DNA from: Candidatus Gastranaerophilales bacterium
GTDB taxonomy: Bacteria > Cyanobacteriota > Vampirovibrionia > Gastranaerophilales > Gastranaerophilaceae
Direction: 5' to 3'
Length of the DNA stretch: 32,999 nt
NCBI GenBank assembly: GCA_947594025.1
Contig: CANQDZ010000015.1
Coordinates: 1-32,999, forward strand
The position numbers were made by a program, and so were the translations under genes. A model generated the notes under the pieces. It had not been told where the DNA came from and did no database searches. It saw only the letters and a program-made list of their open reading frames with translations. The stretch's first letter is position 1. The number at the start of each line of letters is the position of its first letter. Shown here one piece after another: positions 8,262 through 17,756 of this stretch.

Positions 8262-10386
8262 CGGTTACCCCTTTTATTGTAAGATTAACTCTGCCTTTGT
8301 CGTCAATTTTAAGAACTTTAACAATAACTTCCTGACCAATTGTTAAATGAGGTTCAATTGTTTCAATTCTTTCATTGCTTATTTGAGAGATGTGAACCAT
8401 ACCGTCTTTGCCGGGTGCAAGTTCAACAAACGCACCGATTGGTATAATTCTTACAACCTTACCTTTTACAACCATGCCTGCTTCTGCTTTAAATGTAAGA
8501 TCTTTAATCATCTTTTTGGCAATTTCGGCACCTTCTTTATCGTTAGATGTGATTGTAACTTTACCGTCATCTTTAATATCAATCTCGGCGCCTGATGCTT
8601 CAATAATGCTTCTTATCATTTTTCCGCCGGGTCCTATTACCGTTCCTATATCTTCAGTTGGAATAGTCATCATATACAATCTTGGGGCATGCGGTGACAA
8701 GTCATCAGCAGGTTTACTTATAACTTCTCTCATTTTTTCCATAATGTGAAGTCTGCCGCGTTTTGCTTGTTCTAATGCCCTTCTTAAAGTTGCATTTGAG
8801 ATGCCTTTAATCTTCATATCCATTTGAAGGGCTGTAATACCTGTGTCATTACCTGTGACTTTAAAGTCCATATCACCCAAGAAGTCTTCAACACCTTGAA
8901 TATCCGTTAAAACGATATCGCCGTCTTCTTCGTGGATTAATCCCATTGCAACACCGCCAATCATACATTTAACTGGAACACCTGCGTTCATAAGTGCCAT
9001 TGATGTTGCACAAGTTGAACCCATTGATGTTGAACCGTTTGATTCAAGTACATCGGATGTAACTCTTATTGTGTAAGGAAATTCTTCTTCACTTGGGAGA
9101 GCTGCAACGTTAGCTCTTTCGGCTAAGTTGCCGTGACCGACTTCACGGCGGCCCGGACCTCTTAATGCTTTAACTTCACCCACTGAGAAACCAGGGAATA
9201 TATATTTATGCATAAAGCGTTTTGTAGTATTCGGGTCAACACCGTCAAGTTCTTGAACCATAGACGGTCCTGCAAGTGTTGCGGAAGAAAGGATTTGAGT
9301 TTGACCTCTCGTGAATACCGCAGAACCATGAACACGAGGTAAAACGCCGACTTCGCACCAAATTGGTCTTACTTCTTCGGTTGTTCTGCCGTCTGCCCTG
9401 ACACCTTCATTTTTAATCATTGCGCGCATTATTTTCTTTTCAAGATACTTAAATTGTTCCGCAATAAAGTCAATGCCTGTTTCTTCCATCATAACGTTGA
9501 TTGGATGTTCTTCGCCAAGATTGGAAACAATTTCTCTGATTTTTGTTTTAACTTCATCAAGCATTTGCTGGCGTTGTTGTCTGTCGAAGTTGTGATAAGC
9601 TGCAGTGATTGTATCAAATGCGTTTTCTTTGATAATTTTATCCAATTCCGTTGTATCATACGGATTAACAAATTCTTCTTTTTTTACGTTGCAGCGTGCG
9701 GCAAACTCAAGTTGAGCTTCGCACTGTTTTTTAATTTCAACTTGGGCAAATTCAACCGCTGCCATAATATCGTCTTCCGTAACAAATTTACAACCTGCTT
9801 CAACCATGATAACTGAATCCATTGTACCTGCAATTACGATATCCATATCTGATTTAAGTACTTGCTGGTGAGTTGGGTTTGCTATCATAACTCCGTCAAT
9901 TCTGCCGACTCTTATTGCGCCGACAGGTCCCTCAAAAGGTGCGCCTGATAACATCAAGGCAGTTGAAGCGCCAAGAATTGATAAAACATCGGGTTGATTT
10001 TCTTGGTCGTAGCTGAATAATTGAGAAACAATTTGAACATCGTTTCTGTAGCCTTTTGGCCATAGAGGTCTTATCGGTCTGTCAATCAGACGTGAAACAA
10101 GAATGGCTTTTTCTGAGGCTTTGCCCTCTGTTCTTGTAAATCCGCCCGGAATTCTGCCGATTGCAGACATCCTTTCTTCGTAGTCTATAAGTAACGGGAA
10201 AAAGTCTATACCGACACGAGGCTCTTTGCTTACCGTTGCATGTATAAACAACATTGTGTCTTCGCATTTTACCGTAACGGAAGAAGTCGCCTGTTTTGCA
10301 TATTTTCCTGTTTCAATTTCTACAACTTTGTCACCGATTGTGACTTGCATTTTTTGGGGTTCCACCCAGTTTGATAATTCTGTCAT
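8236..10386 (-). CDS. pnp: Polyribonucleotide nucleotidyltransferase (PNPase)
   Basis: PNPase degrades RNA 3'-5' by phosphorolysis and can add tails to 3' ends. The 716 residues show the full standard architecture. The first RNase PH domain spans about 14-145, followed by an alpha-helical linker and the second RNase PH domain at about 327-556. In the latter the active-site segment DFLGDMD supplies Asp501, Asp505 and Asp507. A KH domain follows with IGPGGK at 584-589, then an S1 domain at about 637-706 (GAFVELAPGKDGMVHISQI). The tail after S1 is short. The upstream promoter and the overlap with the following lipoprotein gene make it the head of the operon running to priA/glmS. The purine-rich stretch just before the ATG (AGAAGAAAG) is only a weak ribosome binding site. 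Confidence 0.97.
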   Translation of the reverse strand: MTELSNWVEPQKMQVTIGDKVVEIETGKYAKQATSSVTVKCEDTMLFIHATVSKEPRVGIDFFPLLIDYEERMSAIGRIPGGFTRTEGKASEKAILVSRLIDRPIRPLWPKGYRNDVQIVSQLFSYDQENQPDVLSILGASTALMLSGAPFEGPVGAIRVGRIDGVMIANPTHQQVLKSDMDIVIAGTMDSVIMVEAGCKFVTEDDIMAAVEFAQVEIKKQCEAQLEFAARCNVKKEEFVNPYDTTELDKIIKENAFDTITAAYHNFDRQQRQQMLDEVKTKIREIVSNLGEEHPINVMMEETGIDFIAEQFKYLEKKIMRAMIKNEGVRADGRTTEEVRPIWCEVGVLPRVHGSAVFTRGQTQILSSATLAGPSMVQELDGVDPNTTKRFMHKYIFPGFSVGEVKALRGPGRREVGHGNLAERANVAALPSEEEFPYTIRVTSDVLESNGSTSMGSTCATSMALMNAGVPVKCMIGGVAMGLIHEEDGDIVLTDIQGVEDFLGDMDFKVTGNDTGITALQMDMKIKGISNATLRRALEQAKRGRLHIMEKMREVISKPADDLSPHAPRLYMMTIPTEDIGTVIGPGGKMIRSIIEASGAEIDIKDDGKVTITSNDKEGAEIAKKMIKDLTFKAEAGMVVKGKVVRIIPIGAFVELAPGKDGMVHISQISNERIETIEPHLTIGQEVIVKVLKIDDKGRVNLTIKGVTDEEKAQLA

Positions 10387-10430
10387 CTTTCTTCTTCTTT
10401 CTTTTTTCTACACTTCTGTTTTATGGGTAC

Positions 10431-10459
10431 ATTGTAATATAAAAAGAAAGAAATGCCAA
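10431..10459 (-). promoter_or_regulatory. Sigma70-type promoter for the pnp operon
   Basis: On the minus strand TTGGCA (10454-10459) and TACAAT (10431-10436) are separated by exactly 17 bp. Each hexamer differs from consensus at one position. The site sits in the 110-bp gap between dnaE and pnp and would give a leader of about 38 nt before the pnp ATG. Confidence 0.62.
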
Positions 10460-10496
10460 TAAAAAAGTAAGTTTTTTGTTGATTTTATAAAGCTCT

Positions 10497-13400
10497 TTAC
10501 AAAGACCTTATATGAACCTTTACTGCGTCTTTAAAAAGCCCCTCTATTTTGGTTTGCATTTCGTTAGTTGCACTGACCCAGATTTTATTGTGAACAAGAA
10601 CTTCCGTATCTTCCCCGTCGTCATTTTTAAATTTAATAACAACAGGGTCATCACCCTTATGCTGTGCCATAATCTCTTTTAGACAGACCATTTCGTCTGC
10701 TTTTATATCTCTTAAAAATTCAAAAGTTACCAGATTAACATTTTCAATCGGTTTAACGCTGTTTATGACAAGGTTTATCATATCATCTCTTACTTGAACC
10801 TTGGCATTTACGATAACTTTATGCTCGCTTACGATTAAATCGCCAAATTCCTGAACGGCTTTAGGAAAGGCTACAACTTCAATTCTGCCGGTTAAATCTT
10901 CAATAATGCCTGTTTTAAGAATTTTTGAGGGGTCTTTTCTTGTCGGTTTAGATGCTATCTGGGTTAAAAGTCCGCAGATTGTAACGCTTTCATCGTTCTT
11001 CGGATTTTCCGTAATTTCGGATATGGTTTCTGTTGTAAGATATTTAAGCGTATCTTTAATACTTGATAAAGGATGAGATGTAACATAGATACCCATAAGT
11101 TCTTTTTCAAATTTTTGAATATCTGAATCACTAAATTCTTCATCCGTTCCATGAAGCTTAAATGTCGGAAGATTAAGCTCATGTGCACTATCTCCAAGCC
11201 CAGCAAACAGACTCACCTGCCCCGTTTCCCTAAGAGTTCTTGCTTCTTTTACATATTCAACAACATTTTCAATATTTTCCAAAAGTTGTTTACGGCTTTT
11301 TTCTATGTTTGCAAATGCGCCTGCCTTAATTAAGGATTCAAGACATTTTTTATTCAGGCATTTTTGGTCAACTCTGGAGCAAAAATCCACAAAGCTTTTA
11401 AATTCGCCGTTTTTCTCTCTTTCTTCCATAAGTTCGGCTATAACTGCCTGACCTACACCCTTAATTGAATTTAAGCCAAAACGTATGTTGTTCCCGTCAG
11501 GTGCAAATTGTGACTCTGATTTATTAATATCGGGAGGCAAAACATCAATACCAAGTGATTGGCATTGAAGAATATAACTTTGTGTTTTATCTTGGTCGTT
11601 TGCCTGAGAAGTCAAGTTGGCACACATAAATTCAACGGGATAGTGCGCCTTAAGATATGCGGTCTGGTAAGCAACAAAAGCATAAGCCGAGCTGTGTGCA
11701 CGGTTAAAGCAGTATTTTGCAAAGCTTTCAATCTGTTCAAAAAGTGTTGAGGCATCTTTTTCTGACATTCCGTTTTTAGCGGCACCTGCTATAAAGATAC
11801 CTTTTTGCTTTGCCATTTCTTCAAGCTTCTTTTTACCCATCATACGGCGAACCATATCCGCTTGACCCAGAGTATATCCTGCAAGAACTTGGAAAATTTG
11901 CATAATCTGCTCTTGATAAACAAGGGTTCCGTATGTATCTTTTAAGATATTTTCGAGCAGAGGATGTGCATATGTTATCTGCTGTTTTCCGTGTTTTCTT
12001 TCAACGAAATCATTAATCATGCCTGACTCAAGAGGCCCCGGACGAAACAGCGCAACAAGGGCGCCCAAATCTTCAAACACGGTGGGCTTTAATTCTTTAA
12101 CAAGTTTTCTCATACCGCTTGATTCAAGCTGGAATACAGCGTCCGTGTCGCCTTTTTGAAGCATTTTGAATACTTTTTCATCATCAAGCGGAATTTTATT
12201 TATATCGATATCAACTCCATGGCGTTTTTTTACAAGTTCCAATGCATCATTTATAATAGTAAGAGTTTCAAGACCGAGGAAGTCCATTTTCAAAAGACCG
12301 AGTTTTTCAACGGCAGCCATAGGGTATTGAGTTGTTGTTGATTTTTCTTTTGAAAGGGCAATGGGGATAATTTCGTCTAATGGTTTGTGTGAAATAATAA
12401 CCCCTGCAGCGTGAGTACCTACTTGGTTTTTAATACCTTCCAAGTGGCGCGCTTCGTCTATCCATTTTTTAACGGAAGCATCACTTTCGCATAGTTTTTG
12501 AAGCTCCATACCGTCTTGAAGCGCATCATCAATTTTAATACCCGGTACGGAAGGAATCATGCCTGACACTCTGTTACTTTCGGCAAAGGGGATATCATAC
12601 ACCCTTGCAACCGCTTTAACCGCAGCCTTTGCCGCAAGCGTACCAAATGTGATAATTTGGCAAACGTGGTCTTCCCCGTATTTATTTGTGACATAATCTA
12701 TGACTTCACCGCGTCTTCTTTTGCAAAAGTCAATATCAATATCGGGCATGGATATACGCTCGGGGTTTAAAAATCTTTCAAACAACAAATTATGGTAAAT
12801 AGGGTCAAGCTGTGTTATTCCAAGTGCATAAGCAACCAAACTTCCTGCGGCTGAGCCCCTTCCCGGTCCAACGGGAATTCCTTGGTTTCTTGCCCAGTTG
12901 ATAAAGTCCCAAGTCAAAAGAAAGTATGCGGGAAAACCCATTTTATCAATAACGCTTTTTTCGTATTTATATCTTTCTTCGATGTGTTCGGGAATTACGC
13001 CGTTTTTATCCGCATAATGTTTTTTTAGACCCTCTCTGCATAAATGGTCAAAATAGCTTTCTATTGTGTATCCTTCAGGTACGGGGTAACTCGGCAGGTG
13101 TGATTTACCGAGTTCAATTTTAACATCACATTTTTCTGCAATCTTAACAGTGTTTTCAATTGCTTGATTAAATATTTCATCATCAAGCCAATCAAAAGCG
13201 CGCCTTAGTTCTTCCGTGGTTTTTACATAAAACTCGTTATTTGAAAATTTAAATCTGTGGGGGTCATCCTTTAGCGATTTTGTTTGTTCGCATAAAAGAG
13301 TATCATGCCAGCCGCTATCTTCTTTCATCAGGTAGTGGCTGTCATTTGTAATTACAAGAGGAATATTTAGTTCTTTTGCGATTTTAATAAGAGTCGGGTT

Positions 13401-13952
13401 TGACCTTTTTTGTTCAACAAGCCCGTGATCTTGAATTTCTATGTAATAATCTTCTCCAAACAGTTCCTTATACCATTTTGCGGTGCTAAATGCTTCTTCT
13501 TCGCTTCCGTATAAGACCTTGTAAGCAAGCTCCCCTTGAACACAAGCAGACAGACAAATAAGCCCTTCTGAATGCTCCTTTAACATTTCTCTGTTTATAC
13601 GGGGTTTATAGTAATAAGCCTGAGTTGCTGCAATGGAATCAAGTTTAATCAGATTTTGATATCCTTTGTTGTTTTTGGCAATTAAAACCAAGTGGTTCAT
13701 TGTCTTTTTGGTTGTTTTATCGTTTATGACATCCCCTTCGCAAATATAAAATTCGCAACCCAGAAGGGGCTTAACTTCGGGCACTTCCTTCCCTTGAAGA
13801 TAAAATTCAATAAGCCCGTACATTGTTCCGTGGTCAGTGATTGCAACGGCGGGCATGTCGTTTTTTTTAGCAAAATCGAATAAATCTTTTATCTTTATTG
13901 CACCGTCCAATAAGCTATATTCGGTGTGCAAATGTAAAGGAACATACTTCAT
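10497..13952 (-). CDS. dnaE: DNA polymerase III subunit alpha (DnaE)
   Basis: DnaE is the replicative DNA polymerase subunit. The 1151 residues begin with an N-terminal PHP domain whose metal-binding set looks intact: HLH at 7-9, DH at 40-41, E67, DH at 175-176, and D204/H206. This suggests PHP-based proofreading, as shown for some non-proteobacterial DnaE proteins. The polymerase core has GPGRGSAAGS at 362-371, catalytic PDIDIDF at 403-409 (Asp404, Asp406) and Asp557. Finger and helix-hairpin-helix regions follow, then an OB fold near 990-1080. The gene is unsplit: FAKYCFNRAHS at 744-754, the point where cyanobacterial DnaE is divided by the split intein, is continuous. A 15-bp inverted repeat lies directly before the ATG and no Shine-Dalgarno is visible. 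The start is nevertheless firm, because the family begins this way. flhA ends 41 bp upstream. Confidence 0.97.
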   Translation of the reverse strand: MKYVPLHLHTEYSLLDGAIKIKDLFDFAKKNDMPAVAITDHGTMYGLIEFYLQGKEVPEVKPLLGCEFYICEGDVINDKTTKKTMNHLVLIAKNNKGYQNLIKLDSIAATQAYYYKPRINREMLKEHSEGLICLSACVQGELAYKVLYGSEEEAFSTAKWYKELFGEDYYIEIQDHGLVEQKRSNPTLIKIAKELNIPLVITNDSHYLMKEDSGWHDTLLCEQTKSLKDDPHRFKFSNNEFYVKTTEELRRAFDWLDDEIFNQAIENTVKIAEKCDVKIELGKSHLPSYPVPEGYTIESYFDHLCREGLKKHYADKNGVIPEHIEERYKYEKSVIDKMGFPAYFLLTWDFINWARNQGIPVGPGRGSAAGSLVAYALGITQLDPIYHNLLFERFLNPERISMPDIDIDFCKRRRGEVIDYVTNKYGEDHVCQIITFGTLAAKAAVKAVARVYDIPFAESNRVSGMIPSVPGIKIDDALQDGMELQKLCESDASVKKWIDEARHLEGIKNQVGTHAAGVIISHKPLDEIIPIALSKEKSTTTQYPMAAVEKLGLLKMDFLGLETLTIINDALELVKKRHGVDIDINKIPLDDEKVFKMLQKGDTDAVFQLESSGMRKLVKELKPTVFEDLGALVALFRPGPLESGMINDFVERKHGKQQITYAHPLLENILKDTYGTLVYQEQIMQIFQVLAGYTLGQADMVRRMMGKKKLEEMAKQKGIFIAGAAKNGMSEKDASTLFEQIESFAKYCFNRAHSSAYAFVAYQTAYLKAHYPVEFMCANLTSQANDQDKTQSYILQCQSLGIDVLPPDINKSESQFAPDGNNIRFGLNSIKGVGQAVIAELMEEREKNGEFKSFVDFCSRVDQKCLNKKCLESLIKAGAFANIEKSRKQLLENIENVVEYVKEARTLRETGQVSLFAGLGDSAHELNLPTFKLHGTDEEFSDSDIQKFEKELMGIYVTSHPLSSIKDTLKYLTTETISEITENPKNDESVTICGLLTQIASKPTRKDPSKILKTGIIEDLTGRIEVVAFPKAVQEFGDLIVSEHKVIVNAKVQVRDDMINLVINSVKPIENVNLVTFEFLRDIKADEMVCLKEIMAQHKGDDPVVIKFKNDDGEDTEVLVHNKIWVSATNEMQTKIEGLFKDAVKVHIRSL

Positions 13953-13953
13953 A

Positions 13954-13968
13954 GTGATAAAGTATCAC
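13954..13968. promoter_or_regulatory. Inverted repeat abutting the dnaE start codon
   Basis: GTGATA-AAG-TATCAC is a perfect 6-bp inverted repeat with a 3-base centre, one base away from the dnaE ATG. It takes up the space where a Shine-Dalgarno sequence should be. It could be an operator, or a small hairpin that hides or presents the start codon. On the minus strand it also contains TGTGATACT, which resembles an extended -10 element. Confidence 0.45.
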
Positions 13969-13993
13969 AAAAAAATATTAAGTTAGGTAAAAA

Positions 13994-16069
13994 TTATTCA
14001 CCGATTGTATCGATTGCTTCAACCCTAATATCGGTTATAAGTTCAGAGTATGAAACAACAACAATGGTAGGAATGTGTCGTTCCAACATCTGATACAAAG
14101 GAAGCCTTATTCTTGGAGAACATAAGATAACAGGCTGATAGCCGACGCTTCTTGTTGCTCTTGCAATTGTGTTAGCTGTTGTTTCAATAAGCTCTTGAAC
14201 CTGCATAGGGTTTAAGAGAAACATTGTTCCGAGTTCTGTTCTCTGGCAGCTGTCATCAAGCATTTTTTCCCATTCACTTGAAAGCGTAAGTGCGTATAAC
14301 ACACCGTTAACTGAATTTTTAAGGCATATTTGACGTCCGAGCGCTGCACGCAGCCTTTCGGATAAAATATCCGGTTCTTTTGAAAACCTTGCATAGTCGC
14401 AAAGTCTTTCAAATATAAAGATAATATCTCTTATTGAAACCTTCTCCCTGATTAAGTTTACAAATATTTTTCTTAAGTCGGATGTTGAGATAATTGTAGG
14501 AACAAGGTCATTTACAAGTGTCGGGTCTGATGATTTTACAAGCTCCATGAGCTTTAATACATCAGTTTTTGTCATAATTTCATCAACGTATTTTCTAACA
14601 CACTCTCTCAGGTGTGTTACAATAACGTCAACACTATCTACCGCCCTTATCCCGTCATTTTGATCAATGTGTGACGGATCAAGCCAATATGCTTGAGTTT
14701 GATAAGCAGGGTCAACACTTATGATTACATCTTGAGGAACTTTTTTTCCTAAAGCATTCCACTGGTCTGCAATAACCATAAGTTTTCCGGGGTATACGGT
14801 ACCTGAAGATACTGTATTTCCTCTAATCATTATTATGTAATCATTTGCGTTTAAGGCTGACGCATCCATAATTCTTATATTGGGTATGATGTAGCCTAAA
14901 TCGTCAGTCACCATTTGTCTTAGAGCCGCAATTTTAGGCAAAAGCTGTCCGTTTTGTTCCGGATCTGCAATAGGTAAAAGACCGGAGCCTACCTGCAAGC
15001 TCAAAACGTCCACGCCAAGTCTTTCGTACATCTTGTTGGGGTTAACAATATCCCTCATATCCTGTTTTACTTTATCGAGTTGACCAAGCTGCTGCTGGAC
15101 ATCCTGATTAACCGCGACAGAGAACCATGCAGCAACAATAATACCTATAAATAACACAAACGGCCACCAGGGAAGATGTGTCCAGTGGCAGGTTAAAACA
15201 ATTAAACCTAAGAATAAGCAGGCAAAACCTAAAGCACCGGGTTTTGCAAATAGCTGTATGGATAAATCTTGACCCAAGGATGAACTTTGAGCTGTTGAAC
15301 GAGTCATTACAACACCTGCTGCAATTGACATCAAAAGAGAAGGTATTTGAGATGCAAGACCGTCGCCCACCGTTAACACCGTGTACTTTTGAACGGCGTC
15401 TGCAACGGGCATTTGGTTCATCATACATCCTACGCACAAGCCGCCTACAATATTTATGATAACGATAATTATACCCGCTATTGTATCGCCTTTAACGAAC
15501 TTCATCGCACCATCCATGGAACCAAAGAGGTTTGATTCTCTTTGAAGGTCTTCACGGCGCCTTATTGCTTCTTCCGGAGATATAAGCCCTGCGTTGAAGT
15601 CGGCATCGATTGTCATTTGTTTACCGGGCATGGCATCAAGTGCAAACCTTGCGGAAACTTCCGCGATACGTTCCGCACCTTTTGTGATAACCAGAAATTG
15701 AACGATTGTAATAATCAAGAATATTACAAAACCGACAACCAGATTACCGCCCGTAACAAAATTACCAAATGCTTCAATAACGGCACCGGGTTCACCCGTC
15801 GCTAAAATCAGACGGGTTGATGCAATTGACAAAATAAGACGAAACATTGTCCCCATAAGCAAAATTGAAGGGAATGAAGCAAGTTCGAGCGGTCTTTGTA
15901 CATACAGGGATATCATTAAAAGCACAATACCTATTGTGATATTTAGGCTTATTGAAAAGTTAATAATGGCAGGCGGAAGCTCTACAAGCAAAATTACAAT
16001 AAGCGTTATGACAAACAGAGCCAATACGACTTCAGCTATTTGATTATTTTCTTTTATATCTGCTGCCAT
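13994..16069 (-). CDS. flhA: Flagellar export gate protein FlhA
   Basis: FlhA forms the nonameric inner-membrane export gate of the flagellar type III secretion apparatus. The 691 residues have the usual two halves. The membrane part, up to about residue 330, has around eight hydrophobic segments. A soluble cytoplasmic ring domain follows. The FHIPEP signature segment RLILSIASTRLIL lies at 77-89. The conserved cytoplasmic loop has MTIDADFNAGLI, EEAIRRREDLQ and FVKGD, whose Asp corresponds to the proton-coupling residue studied in Salmonella. Assignment to flagella rather than an injectisome (SctV) rests on the adjacent fliE, fliF and fliH genes. It starts 9 bp after fliH. fliI, which often sits between these genes, is absent. 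Confidence 0.93.
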   Translation of the reverse strand: MAADIKENNQIAEVVLALFVITLIVILLVELPPAIINFSISLNITIGIVLLMISLYVQRPLELASFPSILLMGTMFRLILSIASTRLILATGEPGAVIEAFGNFVTGGNLVVGFVIFLIITIVQFLVITKGAERIAEVSARFALDAMPGKQMTIDADFNAGLISPEEAIRRREDLQRESNLFGSMDGAMKFVKGDTIAGIIIVIINIVGGLCVGCMMNQMPVADAVQKYTVLTVGDGLASQIPSLLMSIAAGVVMTRSTAQSSSLGQDLSIQLFAKPGALGFACLFLGLIVLTCHWTHLPWWPFVLFIGIIVAAWFSVAVNQDVQQQLGQLDKVKQDMRDIVNPNKMYERLGVDVLSLQVGSGLLPIADPEQNGQLLPKIAALRQMVTDDLGYIIPNIRIMDASALNANDYIIMIRGNTVSSGTVYPGKLMVIADQWNALGKKVPQDVIISVDPAYQTQAYWLDPSHIDQNDGIRAVDSVDVIVTHLRECVRKYVDEIMTKTDVLKLMELVKSSDPTLVNDLVPTIISTSDLRKIFVNLIREKVSIRDIIFIFERLCDYARFSKEPDILSERLRAALGRQICLKNSVNGVLYALTLSSEWEKMLDDSCQRTELGTMFLLNPMQVQELIETTANTIARATRSVGYQPVILCSPRIRLPLYQMLERHIPTIVVVSYSELITDIRVEAIDTIGE

Positions 16070-16078
16070 TTATACTTC

Positions 16079-16780
16079 CTATTTATAGATTTCAAATGCG
16101 TTTTCAATGAGTTTTAACTGCGTTTTAAAATTAGCATCGACAACACCGTTTGAAACTATAAGTACACAACTTCCTTTTTCAACTTCATCATCAGGAATGA
16201 CCAAGAGTTTTGCATCTATTTTAGAATTTTTTAAAATTTTGGGCACCGTTTCTTGAGCATATTCTAAATCAGAACTTTCGACCTTTATTGTAATTTTTTG
16301 TTCATCCAGAGAAACTTTTTCAAGCACTTCTTCAAGAATTGAACCGAGTATATCATTATCCAGAAATACTTCTCTTTTAATAATTTTTTTTGCAACTTCA
16401 ACGGCAAGCTCTAAAATATCCTTAGAAATTGAAGAAAGAATTTCGTTTTTTGCATTTAGGAGTGAGGAAATTGCGTTTTTAACTTCTTCAATGTCTTCTT
16501 TTGCTTTTTCCATTCCTTCTTTATAACCGTCGTTTTTTGCATTTTCTCTTATGTTTTGGGCTTCCTCCTGAGCACGTGAAACAAGGCTTCTTTCGTCTAT
16601 TCTTCTAAACCCTCTCCTTCTTTCACCTCTGCGCCTTTCAAATCTTTCTTTGAACTCTATTGCGGAAATATCAATATCCTCAAGTGCAAGTACTTCCTCT
16701 TGAGGTTCTGCTTCCTTTGAAACTTTTTCTTCATCCGACGGCTTTATATCGACGTCATTTTTCTTTCTTCTGATTATCAT
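16079..16780 (-). CDS. fliH: Flagellar assembly protein FliH
   Basis: FliH is the stator-like regulator of the export ATPase FliI and links it to the C-ring. The 233 residues match the FliH/SctL pattern. A disordered acidic N-terminus is followed by an Arg-rich patch (about 46-60, RRRGERRRGFRR). A long coiled coil then includes GYKEGMEKAKED at about 85-96. The C-terminal domain contains ILELAVEVAKKIIKREV and ends in the beta/alpha repeat that binds FliI. Similarity to ATP synthase b/delta subunits is typical of the family. The start overlaps the upstream gene's stop by four bases. Its partner FliI is not encoded in this window. The Arg-rich patch is unusually strong. Confidence 0.85.
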   Translation of the reverse strand: MIIRRKKNDVDIKPSDEEKVSKEAEPQEEVLALEDIDISAIEFKERFERRRGERRRGFRRIDERSLVSRAQEEAQNIRENAKNDGYKEGMEKAKEDIEEVKNAISSLLNAKNEILSSISKDILELAVEVAKKIIKREVFLDNDILGSILEEVLEKVSLDEQKITIKVESSDLEYAQETVPKILKNSKIDAKLLVIPDDEVEKGSCVLIVSNGVVDANFKTQLKLIENAFEIYK

Positions 16781-17748
16781 TGTAAAACTTTTTCTCTTAA
16801 GTGTTTACAGATGGTATCCATAACCATTGCCGGCATTTCAATTCTGGTATCGTTATATGCGGACATAACCAATTTTTTTACATTTGGTCTTTCATTAGAT
16901 ATAATACTATCTATTTTGGATTTTTCCGAATTTTTTACAATTTTACACAATTGCATGTAACATCTTTCGTAAGAAACTTTTTTTGGTTTTGGCAGATGTT
17001 TTTTCATATCGGACAAAAATGTTGCCGCAAGCGACGGATTAAATTTTGTTTCGAAATCTTTCATATGCATATATTGTGCGAGAATGGTTGCCTCTTTTTT
17101 ATCAAATTTATTAATTATGGATTTGATTTTATCGTCAGGATAATTTCTTACTAAGAATACCAAAGATGCAAGCTTGCCTTTTTTCACATCGCTGATGTCG
17201 TTATATGTTTCATGCTTTAAGGCTTCTTCCGTTTGCTGCTGGGCCATCATATCCATATTAGACTGATTTACGGCATTATTAAAGTCGTCTTTTTGAATAA
17301 CATTTCTGTTTGATAAATCTTCAAGCGCCTTTTTGTAGCTGTTTTTTACATGAAACTCAACAAGTTCAATCATTTTTTCTTGAGGCATATCATGTTGTAT
17401 GGGTATTTTTAAGATTTCGTAAGCAGTACGCGCAACTTGGTCAAGGATACCTTTTCTGAGTTCAGGAATAATACCCCCTCTTATAAGGTCAATTGATTTA
17501 TGGAAAGTCCATTCTGCGACAATTTGGGATAAAAACTCAGCCTTATTCCTGTCAAAATTAACACTGGGGTCGCACTTGATGGCTTCACCTGCCATAAGGG
17601 TGTACTGGTGAACAAAATTCACAACAACGGCTTTGTCACTTTCGCTTATATCAGGCGGAATAAGCTCTTTTGCCTGACTTGCCAATTCTTGAGCAAAAGC
17701 AACATGGTTAAAATCTTTAATTCTATCTACATTTTGATTTGCCGGCAT
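16777..17748 (-). CDS. Unrecognised protein in the fliG position
   Basis: The gene sits exactly where fliG normally lies, 8 bp after fliF and overlapping fliH by four bases, yet I cannot see canonical FliG motifs. There is no EHPQ segment, no MFxFEDI box and no charged torque helix of the LKGAxEELxxK type. The 323 residues are almost entirely helical, with no signal peptide or membrane segment. They fall into an N-terminal block (about 1-150), a Gln/Met-rich linker (about 151-180), and a C-terminal block. The latter contains YPDDKIKSIINKFDKKEATI (203-222), loosely reminiscent of FliG armadillo helices. It may be an extremely divergent FliG or an unrelated replacement or adaptor that binds the FliF tail. 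Position suggests a switch or C-ring role; sequence alone does not prove it. Confidence 0.8.
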   Translation of the reverse strand: MPANQNVDRIKDFNHVAFAQELASQAKELIPPDISESDKAVVVNFVHQYTLMAGEAIKCDPSVNFDRNKAEFLSQIVAEWTFHKSIDLIRGGIIPELRKGILDQVARTAYEILKIPIQHDMPQEKMIELVEFHVKNSYKKALEDLSNRNVIQKDDFNNAVNQSNMDMMAQQQTEEALKHETYNDISDVKKGKLASLVFLVRNYPDDKIKSIINKFDKKEATILAQYMHMKDFETKFNPSLAATFLSDMKKHLPKPKKVSYERCYMQLCKIVKNSEKSKIDSIISNERPNVKKLVMSAYNDTRIEMPAMVMDTICKHLREKVLQ

Positions 17749-17756
17749 TTAACTCC

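Noticed and set aside
9454-9816. 120-codon plus-strand frame inside pnp
   Set aside because: It lies antisense to the conserved PNPase coding region and its Phe/Cys/Asn-rich composition is an antisense artefact.
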